Positions 41,217 to 49,975 of a stretch of 64,000 nucleotides of DNA are shown piece after piece (position 1 is the first letter of the stretch; every line of letters starts with the position of its first letter). The stretch is from Pontibacter korlensis (lineage in GTDB: Bacteria; Bacteroidota; Bacteroidia; Cytophagales; Hymenobacteraceae): contig NZ_CP009621.1 in the NCBI RefSeq assembly GCF_000973725.1, positions 4,581,001 to 4,645,000 of the forward strand, read 5' to 3'. Below the pieces are notes generated by a model. That model was not told the DNA's origin and did no database searches. It saw only the letters and a list, made by a program, of their open reading frames with translations. The position numbers and the translations under genes are program-made.

Positions 41217-42563
41217 CTAAGCGGCTTCCATTTTTAGTTCAAAGAGCCTCCGCTCTAGGTATATGATCTTCGCCTGCTTGTACTTTTTCTGATAAGCAGT
41301 CGGTTCAACAGGGCTGAACTCCTGCTGGCAAGATACCATTTTGTAGTAAATTGTAGCAATCTTATTAGCCGTGGCCACAGTGGCGTACTTGTTACCACCC
41401 TTTGCTTTCATCCGCCTGAAGTAGTCACCGAGCCAGTTGTCGCTTCGCTGCACGGCATTGGCGGCGTTACGGAAAGCCTGGCTTGCCGGGTTTGGCTTCT
41501 TTTTCATAAGGGTACTGCTAATAAGCTTCCCTCCTGATATTTTGTTGTTGGGACACAGGTTCAGCCAGCTGGCAAAGTGCTTAGCCGTTTCCCACTTGCT
41601 CATGTCTGTGCCTGTTTCAGAGAGAATCTCCAGTGCGGCAATGTCACTGATACCGTAAATGGCCATCACGTCCACTCCCAGCACTTTTTTCAGGTAGGAG
41701 CAGGTGTTGAACGATGGCTTGTTCCTGTTGGCCCTCTTAGCAGAGACGGCCTCACACTCAGGCGCCGCTTCAGGGCGGATTTCCCTATAGTAATGCTCCA
41801 GCTGCCTTTCAATGGCCACATCGCACAAGGCGATGCGTTCGGTCAGGTACTTATAACTCATGTAACAGTCCTCCAGCAGGTAAAGCTGCTCTGCGCGCCA
41901 GTTGCCCTGTAGGGACTTGAGGATGGTTGCCCTGTCGGCCTTCACCTTGAAGTGGACGCAGGTAAGGAAGTTCTCCGCTGTCCTCTCCCCACTCAGGATG
42001 GCCTCAATGATGGCAAGGCCGCTCTTGCCGGTGATGTCGCGCAGCAGCGTGTGCACCTTCACGTTCATCAGCTCCAAGGCCTTCTGCATCCTCAGCACGC
42101 ATCTGCCTCTATCCTGGGTGAGCGTTCTGCGGTGGCGAACCAGCGTGCGCAGCGCCTCCTGCTGGTCGTCGGGAAGATAGCTGCTGCGGAGCAGTCCGCA
42201 ACTGTGCAGCTTCTGAATCCAGCGCGCATCATCCTCATCGTTCTTCCTGCCGCTCACGTTTTTAACCTGTTTGGCATTAACCAGGTACACCTCCAGGCCG
42301 TGCTGGGTGAGCAGGTTGAACAAGGGTCTCCAGTATACGCCAGTGCTCTCCATGGCCACCGTGTCCACCCCGCATTCGAGCAGCCAGGCGGCGATGGCCT
42401 CCAGATCGCAGGTCATCGTCCCAAAGGACCTGACCGGCAGCGTATCCCTGCCCTCGGGTACGGCAACGGCGTGAATGGTGTCTCCCACATCAATACCTGC
42501 CGCGTTCGGGTTGGCCAGCTGCATGTTGATGGCACTCTCTCTTGTAGTGGTTTGCTTTTTCAT
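41217..42563 (-). CDS. IS110-family transposase
   Basis: 448 residues, apparently intact. N-terminal DEDD RuvC-like domain: AAGIDVGDTIHAVAVPEGRD, VAMESTGVYWRPLFNLL, NAKQVKNVSGRKNDEDDARW. Long coiled central part. C-terminal Transposase_20 with ILSETGTDMSKWETAKHFAS, LNLCPNNKISGGKLISS and the candidate Ser nucleophile in this stretch. IS110 enzymes are guided to their target by an element-encoded bridge RNA and lack terminal inverted repeats. Some relatives insert at attC sites, matching its position beside a cassette half-site. Confidence 0.93.
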   Translation of the reverse strand: MKKQTTTRESAINMQLANPNAAGIDVGDTIHAVAVPEGRDTLPVRSFGTMTCDLEAIAAWLLECGVDTVAMESTGVYWRPLFNLLTQHGLEVYLVNAKQVKNVSGRKNDEDDARWIQKLHSCGLLRSSYLPDDQQEALRTLVRHRRTLTQDRGRCVLRMQKALELMNVKVHTLLRDITGKSGLAIIEAILSGERTAENFLTCVHFKVKADRATILKSLQGNWRAEQLYLLEDCYMSYKYLTERIALCDVAIERQLEHYYREIRPEAAPECEAVSAKRANRNKPSFNTCSYLKKVLGVDVMAIYGISDIAALEILSETGTDMSKWETAKHFASWLNLCPNNKISGGKLISSTLMKKKPNPASQAFRNAANAVQRSDNWLGDYFRRMKAKGGNKYATVATANKIATIYYKMVSCQQEFSPVEPTAYQKKYKQAKIIYLERRLFELKMEAA

Positions 42564-42966
42564 AGGCTTTAATATTTTGGGATAAATACAAAAGCCATTG
42601 CCTGCCGCCCAGTCAGCTTACTCTTCTATGCGGGCTCTAACGCCCAGTTTGAAACCAAATGGGGCAGCAGAACCACACTACTGGCAGAGTTCACCCACTC
42701 AATGTTAGGAAAGGTCTTGCTGCAAAAGCTCCTGTAACTAATTTTACTGTCTCCCCAAATTTTCGGCTAAAGAACTGAGCTTAAGTTATCATGTCAGAAA
42801 CATTGGCGGGCCAATACAGGCACTACTGTATAAACGAAAACATACGCTTATCTGCACTATGTACGTAACTCCTGTTGCCTAATTTTTGGCTTGTTTGCAG
42901 CCTGGATCTGGTAAGATGAGGTGTTGTGTGCATGAGCATATATGTTTTAGCCAATGTAGCAAATTG
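42564..42966 (-). other. Non-coding 5' part of the IS110 element (possible bridge RNA)
   Basis: About 400 bp between the transposase start and the integrase pseudogene without a gene. In IS110-group elements the bridge RNA is made from the non-coding stretch upstream of the transposase. Short complementary blocks are visible (GCCCAGTTTG.., GGGGCAGCAG, CTACTGG) but I could not fold the region or set the element boundary. Confidence 0.35.
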
Positions 42967-43992
42967 CTAGAGATTATCCAGCGGGCTGACGATTTTATCC
43001 AGGGCATGGGTGGTGATGTGGGTGTAGATCTCGGTGGTCTTGCTGCTTCGGTGGCCCAGCAGCACCTGGATGTACCTTAAATCCGTTCCCTGCTCGAGCA
43101 GGTGGGTGGCAATGGAGTGGCGCAGCAGCACCCGCTGGTAGTATAACTTCACCGCATTGATCGACTGGTTGACAAAGGAGCAGGAATAGGTGCCGGCCTG
43201 CACCATCTGGCGGTGGTAAGCATTGATTTCTTCTTCCGAGAAAGCGTTGATGTTTTCCAGTCCTTTGTCCTTGTGCGCATTGAGAAAGCGCAGGAGCAGG
43301 CTATGGTATGTGCGGATGGTACTCAGGCTGTAGTTCAAGAGAAACAGCTTTTCTAGGTAGGCAAGCGGGCAGGGAATGTAGCCACTGCCCTTCCGGTAGC
43401 TTTGCTCCCAGAGCCTGGCCTGCAGGTGCATGTCCTTGACCTGCATGGTCTGCGCCAGCCACAGTTGGGCCACTGGCTCTACCTGGGTTAGCAGCGTGCG
43501 GAGGCTGCTGCTGTCAGTACTAATCACAAAGCACTGCATGTCAGGCAGCCACTGTGCTACCTGGCTCTTCTTTAGCACCGCGTAGATCTCCTTGCTGTAG
43601 GGGAAACTGAGCTGCACGTAATGCTTCCCCTCGTGCTCCAGGGGCTGCAGGCGCACCACGGGACGTGCAGGCACCTTTTCCAGCGGTTCTGCCAGTTGCT
43701 TGCCCTGCTGCAGGATCACGGCCCCTTCCGCAGGCCGCAGGCGCTTGGGCCTATACAAATACCTGGCGTCCACTTTGGCCAGCCCCTGGAAGTGCTGGTG
43801 CGTCATCTCAATGGCCTGCGGCGAGTGCTGCATGACAAAGCATTTGTAGGTCTTGCTATAGCGGATCCAGTTGGCTTCTTTCAAGCGTTTAGAGATAAAA
43901 GGGTTGGGCTTGTGCCAGATGCGGATGAACCGTTTACCCGCATGGTCCAGCGGGTTGAGAAACAGAACGGGTAGTTGGGCAGGGTAAGCCAT
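42967..43992 (-). pseudogene. Tyrosine recombinase with deleted catalytic core
   Basis: From ATG 43992 (AYPAQLPVLFLNPLDHAGKR) the N-terminal part and SAM-like core-binding domain are normal (YSLSTIRTYHSLLLRFLNAH, INAVKLYYQRV). The sequence then jumps straight to LRHSIATHLLEQGTDLRYIQ and VLLGHRSSKTTEIYTHIT. The HxxR, His and Tyr of the C-terminal box are present, but the region with the first catalytic Arg and the Lys (about 100-130 residues) is missing. The frame is kept, yet the enzyme cannot be active. It lies near repeat copy 5, where the integrase of a tRNA-targeted unit would be expected. Confidence 0.82.
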
Positions 43993-44043
43993 GGCAAATG
44001 AGCTAGTTACTACCCGTAAAAGTAAAACCTTCTCTTCCCGTAA

Positions 44044-44091
44044 CCGTGTTATTACCCGGGTATATCCGTTTATACCCGGGTAATAACACGG
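44044..44091. promoter_or_regulatory. 21-bp perfect inverted repeat between divergent genes
   Basis: Arms 44044-44064 and 44071-44091 (CCGTGTTATTACCCGGGTATA and its complement) around TCCGTT. Each arm contains its own palindrome TACCCGGGTA, giving a double-dyad. It is 8 bp before the start of the plus-strand gene and 52 bp from the integrase start: a candidate operator or recombinase-binding site. Confidence 0.85.
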
Positions 44092-44098
44092 ATAAGCA

Positions 44099-44473
44099 AT
44101 GAAACAGGACAGGACATGCCTCGAGTGCGGCGCCGCCATTGTCGGCAGGAGTGACAAGCGCCACTGTTCCGACCAGTGCCGCTACCTGGCAAACAACAAG
44201 GCAAAGCAGCAAAACCAGGGCGAGCGAAGGGTTCAGCAGGTTAACGCAGCCCTGCGCAGGAACCGCAGCATCCTCCGCCAGCTCAGCCCGCAGGGCAAGA
44301 CCACCGTCCCCCGCCAGTACCTGGAGCTGGCCGGCTTTGACTTCCGCTACCTCACCCAGATCTACCGTACGCAGAAGGGCAACTCCTACCACCTGCGCTA
44401 AGACTACGGCTATATGCTCCTGCCCGAGGAGAAGGTGCTGATCGTCAACTGGCAGCCTTACATGGACAAATAG
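44099..44473 (+). pseudogene. Small zinc-finger protein with premature stop
   Basis: The N-terminus has a CxxC-x13-CxxxC finger (CLECGAAIVGRSDKRHCSDQC, residue 7 on), a basic middle, and FDFRYLTQIYRTQKGNSYHL. A TAA at 44399-44401 ends it at 100 residues, but the same frame continues with DYGYMLLPEEKVLIVNWQPY to a TAG at 44471-44473, clearly the native end. The protein is therefore 23 residues short. Small proteins of this type are common beside integrases in Bacteroidota mobile elements. Divergent from the broken integrase across the palindrome. Confidence 0.72.
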
Positions 44474-44607
44474 GCTACTCCTCCCCTCATATAAGCTGCC
44501 ACAGCAGCCAAATCTATGTGGAAAAGGTTCAATAATTGTATCTTCGGTCTACACGAAAGGCCTCCAGTATTAACTAGAGGCCTTTTTTCTTTTGCTTCGG
44601 ACACTAT
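44474..44607 (+). repeat. tRNA-Glu-derived direct repeat, copy 5
   Basis: Left arm CTCCTCCCCTCATATAAGC, CAGCCAAATCTATGTGGAAA, AGGTTCAATAATTG, CTTCGGTCTACACGAAAGGC, hairpin GGCCTCCAGTATTAACTAGAGGCC, T-run, and GCTTCGGACACTATTAC. One base shorter than the other copies after the left arm. Starts directly after the zinc-finger gene. Confidence 0.86.
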
Positions 44608-45170
44608 TACATACTCCTATTCCCCTACTAGCAACTCTTATAAGCTAGTCAGCAGGAGTTAAAGCGTCCCGTTTTGCGCCCAATCTTTCAGCACCCATTC
44701 ACTACTATGCAGCATTTGTTTGTAAAGACTTGGGTCAGCCACTAGCTTCTTCAATCAATAATGCTCATCCTCCTACTACCGCAGCTTATTCGATTCCTAA
44801 ACTCCTAAATCACCACTATTTTTCTTCCAGTTACATGAGGTGGCCTCCGATATTATCATCTTGAAGCACACTTCTGCCACAGAAATACCTGCCTATTAAT
44901 TCTTTCCTACAAACTTGATCTGCGCCTCTGTAAACCTTGTCTTATTTATGGGGATTCTTTTTGTTTCAGTGCAACAAACTTCCGTTTCCTCTATTAAAGA
45001 ATAGTCCTGATTTTAGCAGGAAGACAATTTAGGGAGTAACTAACATCTGCCAACAGCCAAATAGTAACCCTGTTGGTATGAAAGCATCAGGTTTCATAAT
45101 TAACCTAGCATTATATGTAACTCCCCTAAATTATAAAAACTCGTTACGTATATATACAAAAAAAGAAGCT
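44608..45170 (+). other. Intergenic region after repeat copy 5
   Basis: About 560 bp, no gene recognised. An in-frame extension of the oxidoreductase gene reaches back to 45078 but reads as unlikely sequence before the Tat signal. Probably contains that gene's promoter. Confidence 0.45.
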
Positions 45171-46271
45171 ATGACATTTTCCTCATCCCGCCGTGATGTT
45201 CTGAAAAACCTTGTATGGGGTACTACCGCCGCTCTTTTTTCACCACATGCGCTACTGGCGGCCACACGCCAGCAAAAAAGCCGCCTCGGTGTGGCGCTGG
45301 TGGGCTTGGGCTACTATAGCACCGATCTGTTGGCACCGGCCCTGCAGCAGACGAGAAATTGCTACCTCGCCGGCATCGTGACTGGCACCCCCTCCAAAGC
45401 CGAGGAGTGGAAGAAGAAGTACAACATCCCGGACAAAAACATTTATAACTACCAGAACTTTGATCAAATCGCTAATAACCCGGCTATAGATGTGGTGTAC
45501 GTGGTGCTGCCCCCGTCCATGCACCGCGAGTACACGGTGCGGGCGGCCAATGCCGGCAAGCATGTGTGGTGCGAGAAACCCATGGCCATGACGGAGCAGG
45601 AATGCCGGGAGATGATCGATGCCTGTAACAAGAACAAGAAAAAGCTTGCGGTTGGTTACCGCCTACAGCACGAACCCAACACACAGGAGTACATGCGAAT
45701 CGTAAACCAGAAGCTGCTGGGCAGGGTGAAACAGGCAAGCTGTGCCGCCGGCTACCGCGAGAGCCGCACAAATCACTGGAAACAAATAAAGGAATTAGGC
45801 GGGGGTGCGCTCTACGACATGGGCGTGTATTCCATACAAGGTGCCCGGCTGGGAACAGGCCTGGAGCCTATCGCCGTTGCATCGGCTAAAATTTCCACGA
45901 CGCGTCCCGAGATTTACACCAACATCGATGAGACAACAGTGGCAAAGCTAGAGTTTCCGGGGGGTGTGGTCGCAGACATCAAGACCAGCTTCGGTGAGAA
46001 CATGAACTACCTGAACATCGTCTGCGAGAAAGGGGAAATTAAGGTGGAGCCGTACCAAAGCTATGCCGGTGTGAAAGGCAGCAGCCCCCTCGGAAAAATC
46101 CACCACCCGTACCAGGTGCCGTGGCAGCAGGCAAAGCAAATGGACGATGATGCCATGGCTATAATGCAGGACAAGCCGATGTTGGTGCCAGGCGAAGAAG
46201 GCCTCCGCGACATACGGATAGTGGAAGCGATCTATAAAGCCGCAGAGTCGGGCCAACGCGTGAAGCTATAG
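45171..46271 (+). CDS. Gfo/Idh/MocA-family oxidoreductase with Tat signal
   Basis: 366 residues from ATG 45171. Starts with a twin-arginine signal (SSRRDVLKNLVWGTTAALFS), so it is exported folded with its cofactor. Rossmann NAD(P) motif ALVGLGYYSTDLLAP, then DVVYVVLPPSMHREY and the family signature NAGKHVWCEKPMAMTEQE with catalytic-type Lys. The C-terminal domain includes GGGALYDMGVYSIQGARLG. Closest in plan to periplasmic glucose-fructose oxidoreductase-like enzymes that interconvert sugars and lactones. Alone in its unit, besides the MBL protein on the other strand. Confidence 0.92.
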   Translation: MTFSSSRRDVLKNLVWGTTAALFSPHALLAATRQQKSRLGVALVGLGYYSTDLLAPALQQTRNCYLAGIVTGTPSKAEEWKKKYNIPDKNIYNYQNFDQIANNPAIDVVYVVLPPSMHREYTVRAANAGKHVWCEKPMAMTEQECREMIDACNKNKKKLAVGYRLQHEPNTQEYMRIVNQKLLGRVKQASCAAGYRESRTNHWKQIKELGGGALYDMGVYSIQGARLGTGLEPIAVASAKISTTRPEIYTNIDETTVAKLEFPGGVVADIKTSFGENMNYLNIVCEKGEIKVEPYQSYAGVKGSSPLGKIHHPYQVPWQQAKQMDDDAMAIMQDKPMLVPGEEGLRDIRIVEAIYKAAESGQRVKL

Positions 46272-46388
46272 GTATAGGGTCTGGTTTTCTTTCTAAAGAA
46301 GCCTGGCTACTGGTCTGATGCAAAGCGGCTTTTGCTGAGCATACTGGTGCGCAAAGCGGCATCCGCGACATATATTCTTCTGATGTGC

Positions 46389-47519
46389 TTATTGTGGCAT
46401 CCACCATTTTGTTGTTTGGGTTGTTCCCGGTACCACTTTCTCCCCCATAATGGGAGTTACTATTTCTATGTTATGCTGTGAGGCCATATCAGCCACCATA
46501 TTAATGGATTCGTCCCACTGGTGTAACGCTAAATCAAAGGTCGAGAAATGAATAGGGAACAGGAGCTCGGTATCTATGTCCTGGCAAGCTTTTATTACCT
46601 GTTCAGGGAAAAGGTGGGTGTTTGGCCACCCATTATTCCATGCATCTATCTCCATAAAAGCCAGGTCAAAAGGGCCATACTTCAAGCCTATCTCTTTGAA
46701 ATGCTCTCCATAGCCCGTATCGCCGCTCCAATACAGGTTCTTCTCTTCTCCTTTGATAACATAGGAAGCCCACAACGTCTTATTTCTATCGTTATAACTT
46801 CTTCCCGAATAATGTACCGTTGGGGCAGCGGTTATACTTAGTGATCCATGGCTAGTAGTCTGATCCCAGGCTAGCTCTGTAATCTTATTCTTTGGAACAC
46901 CCCACCCCTCTAATCTGGCTCCCACGGCAAGCGGCATGATGAACTGTATGTTCTTATCTGCTAAAAACTTTATGGTTTCAGCTTCCAGATGATCGTAATG
47001 ATCATGTGTGATGATCACAACATCAATTTTTGGAAGTTCTTCCCGCTGCAAAGGAGATATGCTCATTCTTCTGGCAATTATAGGTAAGGGACCTGCATTG
47101 CCGAACACCGGATCTATTAAAACACGATAGCCATCAAGCTCAATAATAGCTGTGGAATGCCCTAACCAATAGGCAGCATAAGAAGAAGGTACCTCTGGAA
47201 AATCACTTTTGGTAAGTGCTTGTTGCGGCAGTTCAAACTCCGGAGCATTGGGCGATGTTGTGAAGAACCTCCAAAAACCAGGGTTACCTCCAGTAGTTTG
47301 CTCTGGATAAGAAACTATCTCTTTGGGGCTTAAAAATTCATCTTTCCCGGTTGAATAATAGGCAAGTTTTGCATATTCGCCTTTGCGCTCGTCACCGGAT
47401 TTTAATTTGCCAATCTGGTTATTTACATAGCAACCGGATACGCCTAAAGCAAGGAGTAAGGCTATAGCTAAAAAGCTCAAGATATATTTCCATTTCATAC
47501 TGTACTTCATATGCTTCAT
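46389..47519 (-). CDS. MBL-fold lipoprotein hydrolase (NAPE-PLD/UlaG-like)
   Basis: 376 residues, lipobox signal (LAIALLLALGVSGC), then a beta-lactamase-fold hydrolase: WLGHSTAIIELDGYRVLIDP, the metal site THDHYDHL, a second ligand region WSGDTGYGEHF, and FPIHFSTFDLALHQWDES with the last His. It resembles NAPE-hydrolysing phospholipase D and the RomA/YtnP-like proteins. Exported and anchored to a membrane; substrate unknown. Convergent with the Gfo/Idh/MocA gene. Confidence 0.88.
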   Translation of the reverse strand: MKHMKYSMKWKYILSFLAIALLLALGVSGCYVNNQIGKLKSGDERKGEYAKLAYYSTGKDEFLSPKEIVSYPEQTTGGNPGFWRFFTTSPNAPEFELPQQALTKSDFPEVPSSYAAYWLGHSTAIIELDGYRVLIDPVFGNAGPLPIIARRMSISPLQREELPKIDVVIITHDHYDHLEAETIKFLADKNIQFIMPLAVGARLEGWGVPKNKITELAWDQTTSHGSLSITAAPTVHYSGRSYNDRNKTLWASYVIKGEEKNLYWSGDTGYGEHFKEIGLKYGPFDLAFMEIDAWNNGWPNTHLFPEQVIKACQDIDTELLFPIHFSTFDLALHQWDESINMVADMASQHNIEIVTPIMGEKVVPGTTQTTKWWMPQ

Positions 47520-47994
47520 GTGCTAATAAGAAAAGCTGCCCATTAAGGTTTGCACGGCCTTCTGGTTGATAACAAAGGTTGATGGTGCTCCAAAGGAGAG
47601 GCATCACTCCCCTCATAAGGCTGAGGCTGATCTTAGGCCCCGGTTTTGGCTTACACTTTAGTTTTAAGGCTCAACGGAAAGCTTACAAAGGTAAAAGAAT
47701 TTGAGCACCTAACATTCTTTGAATCTTCAGTGCCCCGCTTTCCTCGGTAGGACCAAATCTTTAAGCTAACTCTTTTTTGTTTCGGCAAGAGAAAAGTGGG
47801 TAGGAATATCCGCCTATGCTAAACAGTCCAAATATTTTGAATGACCCAGGTCTGTTTTCGGACTGCAGTAAGCATGTAAAACTTCCTGTATGTGATCACA
47901 AAAGTCAACGATGAGGTAAACCACATCCTGAAAACGATTGGCAGAAGGACTATCACCACCATTACAGTAAACAGGCTTAGCTCAGGAAGTCAAA
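47520..47994. other. Intergenic region
   Basis: About 475 bp with no gene that I can support, between the MBL lipoprotein gene and repeat copy 6. The first part should hold the promoter of the lipoprotein gene. Confidence 0.45.
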
Positions 47995-48122
47995 CCTCCT
48001 CTCTCCTACTGTAAATAATCGTTCAGAGCGGTTAGATCCTTATGGATAAAGTTTGATATTTCACTCCTTCGGGCTACTCGAAAGCCGCTTCAGGTAAAAC
48101 TGAAGCGGCTTTTTTATGCTCC
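47995..48122 (+). repeat. tRNA-Glu-derived direct repeat, copy 6
   Basis: Left arm CTCCTCTCTCCTACTGTAAA, TTATGGATAAAGTTTGATAT, CTTCGGGCTACTCGAAAGCC, hairpin AGCCGCTTCAG/CTGAAGCGGCT, T-run, TATGCTCCTGC. The tail GGACACTA is not conserved here. GGGCTA matches the tRNA better than the GGTCTA of copies 2-5. Confidence 0.8.
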
Positions 48123-48255
48123 TGCTACAACATTCCTAAACCTCTATTCAAGGTTATTCCAGATAACTTTCTTCTTCCATAAACCGTTTAGCATCGCTCT
48201 GGCATTAAGTCCATATCAGACCTAAGTAAGCAGTATCTCTCCTGATACCATGTAT

Positions 48256-48300
48256 TACTGAAAAGGTCGGTCCAAAATATTCGGACCGGCCTTTTCAGTA
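48256..48300. terminator. Terminator of the RidA-lyase-amidase operon
   Basis: TACTGAAAAGG-TCGGTCC pairs with GGACCGG-CCTTTTCAGTA around an AT-rich loop of 9 nt. 16 bp past the amidase stop. Confidence 0.75.
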
Positions 48301-48316
48301 ATTTCTTTCCTTCCTG

Positions 48317-49927
48317 CTATTGCAAAAACTTAGGTGCTTTACGATGTTTTGTACCGGTTTCGTAACTGTATGCGATTTCAATTAAAGTTGGCTCACTCCA
48401 GGCCCTTCCGAAAAAAGAAATACCTACAGGCAGTTCTTCCACGAAACCCATTGGTACCGTGATAGCCGGATAGCCGGCCTGCGCTGCAGGGGAAGAGCTT
48501 CCCAGCTGAAAACTATCACCATTTACGAGATCTGTTTTCCAGGCAGGTCCGCCTGTTGGCGCTACTATCGCATCCAGTTTGTGTGTTTCCATCACCTTAT
48601 CTATGCCTTCTTCCCTGGCACCTTTCATCAATTTGGCTAATGCCTCCTTGTACTCTTTCGAATTCAGGTCACCTTTTTTCTGTGCCATTTCCAGGTACTT
48701 TTGATTGAAATGCTTCAGCTCTTCCGGATCCTTTTTGTTAAAAGCGATCAATTCTTCCACACTTTTGATTGGTGCTTTAGGACCAAGCGACTTAAAGTAT
48801 TCATTCAGGCCGTGCTTGTATTCATACAGCATGATTTCAAAAGAGTAATTGCCAACTTCTCTACTCCCTATCGCATCAATTTCCACAATCTCTGCCCCCT
48901 GGCTTTTTAAGAAAGCCACCGCCTGGTTCATGAGCGAATCTACTTTAAAGTTTACGCCCATAGGTGCCTTGTAAAATCCGATTCGCTTCCCTTTCAAGCC
49001 GTCCGCTTCCAGGAATTGGGTGTAGTCTGTATGCGAATTCCCCTGGCTGGCTGCTGTTTTTTCATCTGCTGCATCAACCCCAACCATGGCTCCTAGGCCG
49101 ATGGCTGCATCACGTACAGTGCGGGCCATAGGGCCTGGCGTATCCTGGGTATAAGAGATAGGGATAATACCGGAACGGCTGATCAGGCCAACGGTTGGTT
49201 TGATGCCTACCACACCGCTTGCATGCGCAGGGCAAACAATAGAGCCATTGGTTTCTGTTCCGATTGCAAGTACGGCAAGGTTAGCAGCCACTGCTACAGC
49301 CGATCCTGAGCTTGATCCGCAAGGATTCCGGCTTAAAACATAGGGGTTCTTTGTTTGCCCGCCAGCGCCACTCCAGCCACTGGTAGACAGCTCACCTCTG
49401 AAATTTGCCCACTCACTCAGGTTGGCTTTGCCAATAATAACTGCCCCGGCTTTTCTTAACTGTTTCGCCACATAGCTATCCTGCAGCGGGTAAGAATTTG
49501 CAAGGGCTTTGGAGCCGGCAGTAGTCGGCATTTTATCATGTGTATCGATGTTGTCCTTCAACACAACCGGTATGCCATGTAGCGGACCTCTTATTTTTCC
49601 GGCTTTCATCTCTTTATCCAGCTCTTCGGCAATCTGTAAAGCATCAGGGTTTACCATGATGATAGACCCGAGCGAAGGCCCGTTGTCATCAATCTCTTCA
49701 ATCCTGCTCAGGTAAGCCTGCACTACTTCTTCCGAGGTAAGGCTACCCACTTTATAACTTTGCTGAAGCTGGGCAATGTCTAATTCTACAATCTCAGAAT
49801 TGACGGCACTCACTACCTGCTGCTCACCCGGAGGAGTCTGGCAGGAGATTTTGGTGAATGAGAACAGAACAGCCATGGAGAAGAATACAGTTCTGTTAAT
49901 AAGGCGTCTGCCCTTTGATGGATTCAT
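48317..49927 (-). CDS. Amidase (amidase-signature family), exported
   Basis: 536 residues. N-terminal signal-like segment (TVFFSMAVLFSFTKISC, lipobox-type Cys near residue 29). The amidase-signature Ser-cisSer-Lys triad is visible: Lys in IPVVLKDNIDTHDKMPTTAG, Ser residues in GSSSGSAVAVAANLAVLAIG and ETNGSIVCPAH. Full length for the family, which hydrolyses carboxamides to acid and ammonia. Last gene of a three-gene operon after a PLP lyase and a RidA protein, 48 bp behind the lyase. Suggests breakdown of a nitrogen-containing compound outside the cytoplasm and then inside. Confidence 0.92.
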   Translation of the reverse strand: MNPSKGRRLINRTVFFSMAVLFSFTKISCQTPPGEQQVVSAVNSEIVELDIAQLQQSYKVGSLTSEEVVQAYLSRIEEIDDNGPSLGSIIMVNPDALQIAEELDKEMKAGKIRGPLHGIPVVLKDNIDTHDKMPTTAGSKALANSYPLQDSYVAKQLRKAGAVIIGKANLSEWANFRGELSTSGWSGAGGQTKNPYVLSRNPCGSSSGSAVAVAANLAVLAIGTETNGSIVCPAHASGVVGIKPTVGLISRSGIIPISYTQDTPGPMARTVRDAAIGLGAMVGVDAADEKTAASQGNSHTDYTQFLEADGLKGKRIGFYKAPMGVNFKVDSLMNQAVAFLKSQGAEIVEIDAIGSREVGNYSFEIMLYEYKHGLNEYFKSLGPKAPIKSVEELIAFNKKDPEELKHFNQKYLEMAQKKGDLNSKEYKEALAKLMKGAREEGIDKVMETHKLDAIVAPTGGPAWKTDLVNGDSFQLGSSSPAAQAGYPAITVPMGFVEELPVGISFFGRAWSEPTLIEIAYSYETGTKHRKAPKFLQ

Positions 49928-49975
49928 TAGTTTATCTGTTAGGTTAGATTGAAAATAATCTACACTCGTTTTTTT

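Noticed and set aside
42918..42926. GTTGTGTGC, identical to an attC outer box, beyond the IS110 element
   Set aside because: Only 9 bp, without the inner motifs; it could be the far half of the split site but chance cannot be excluded.
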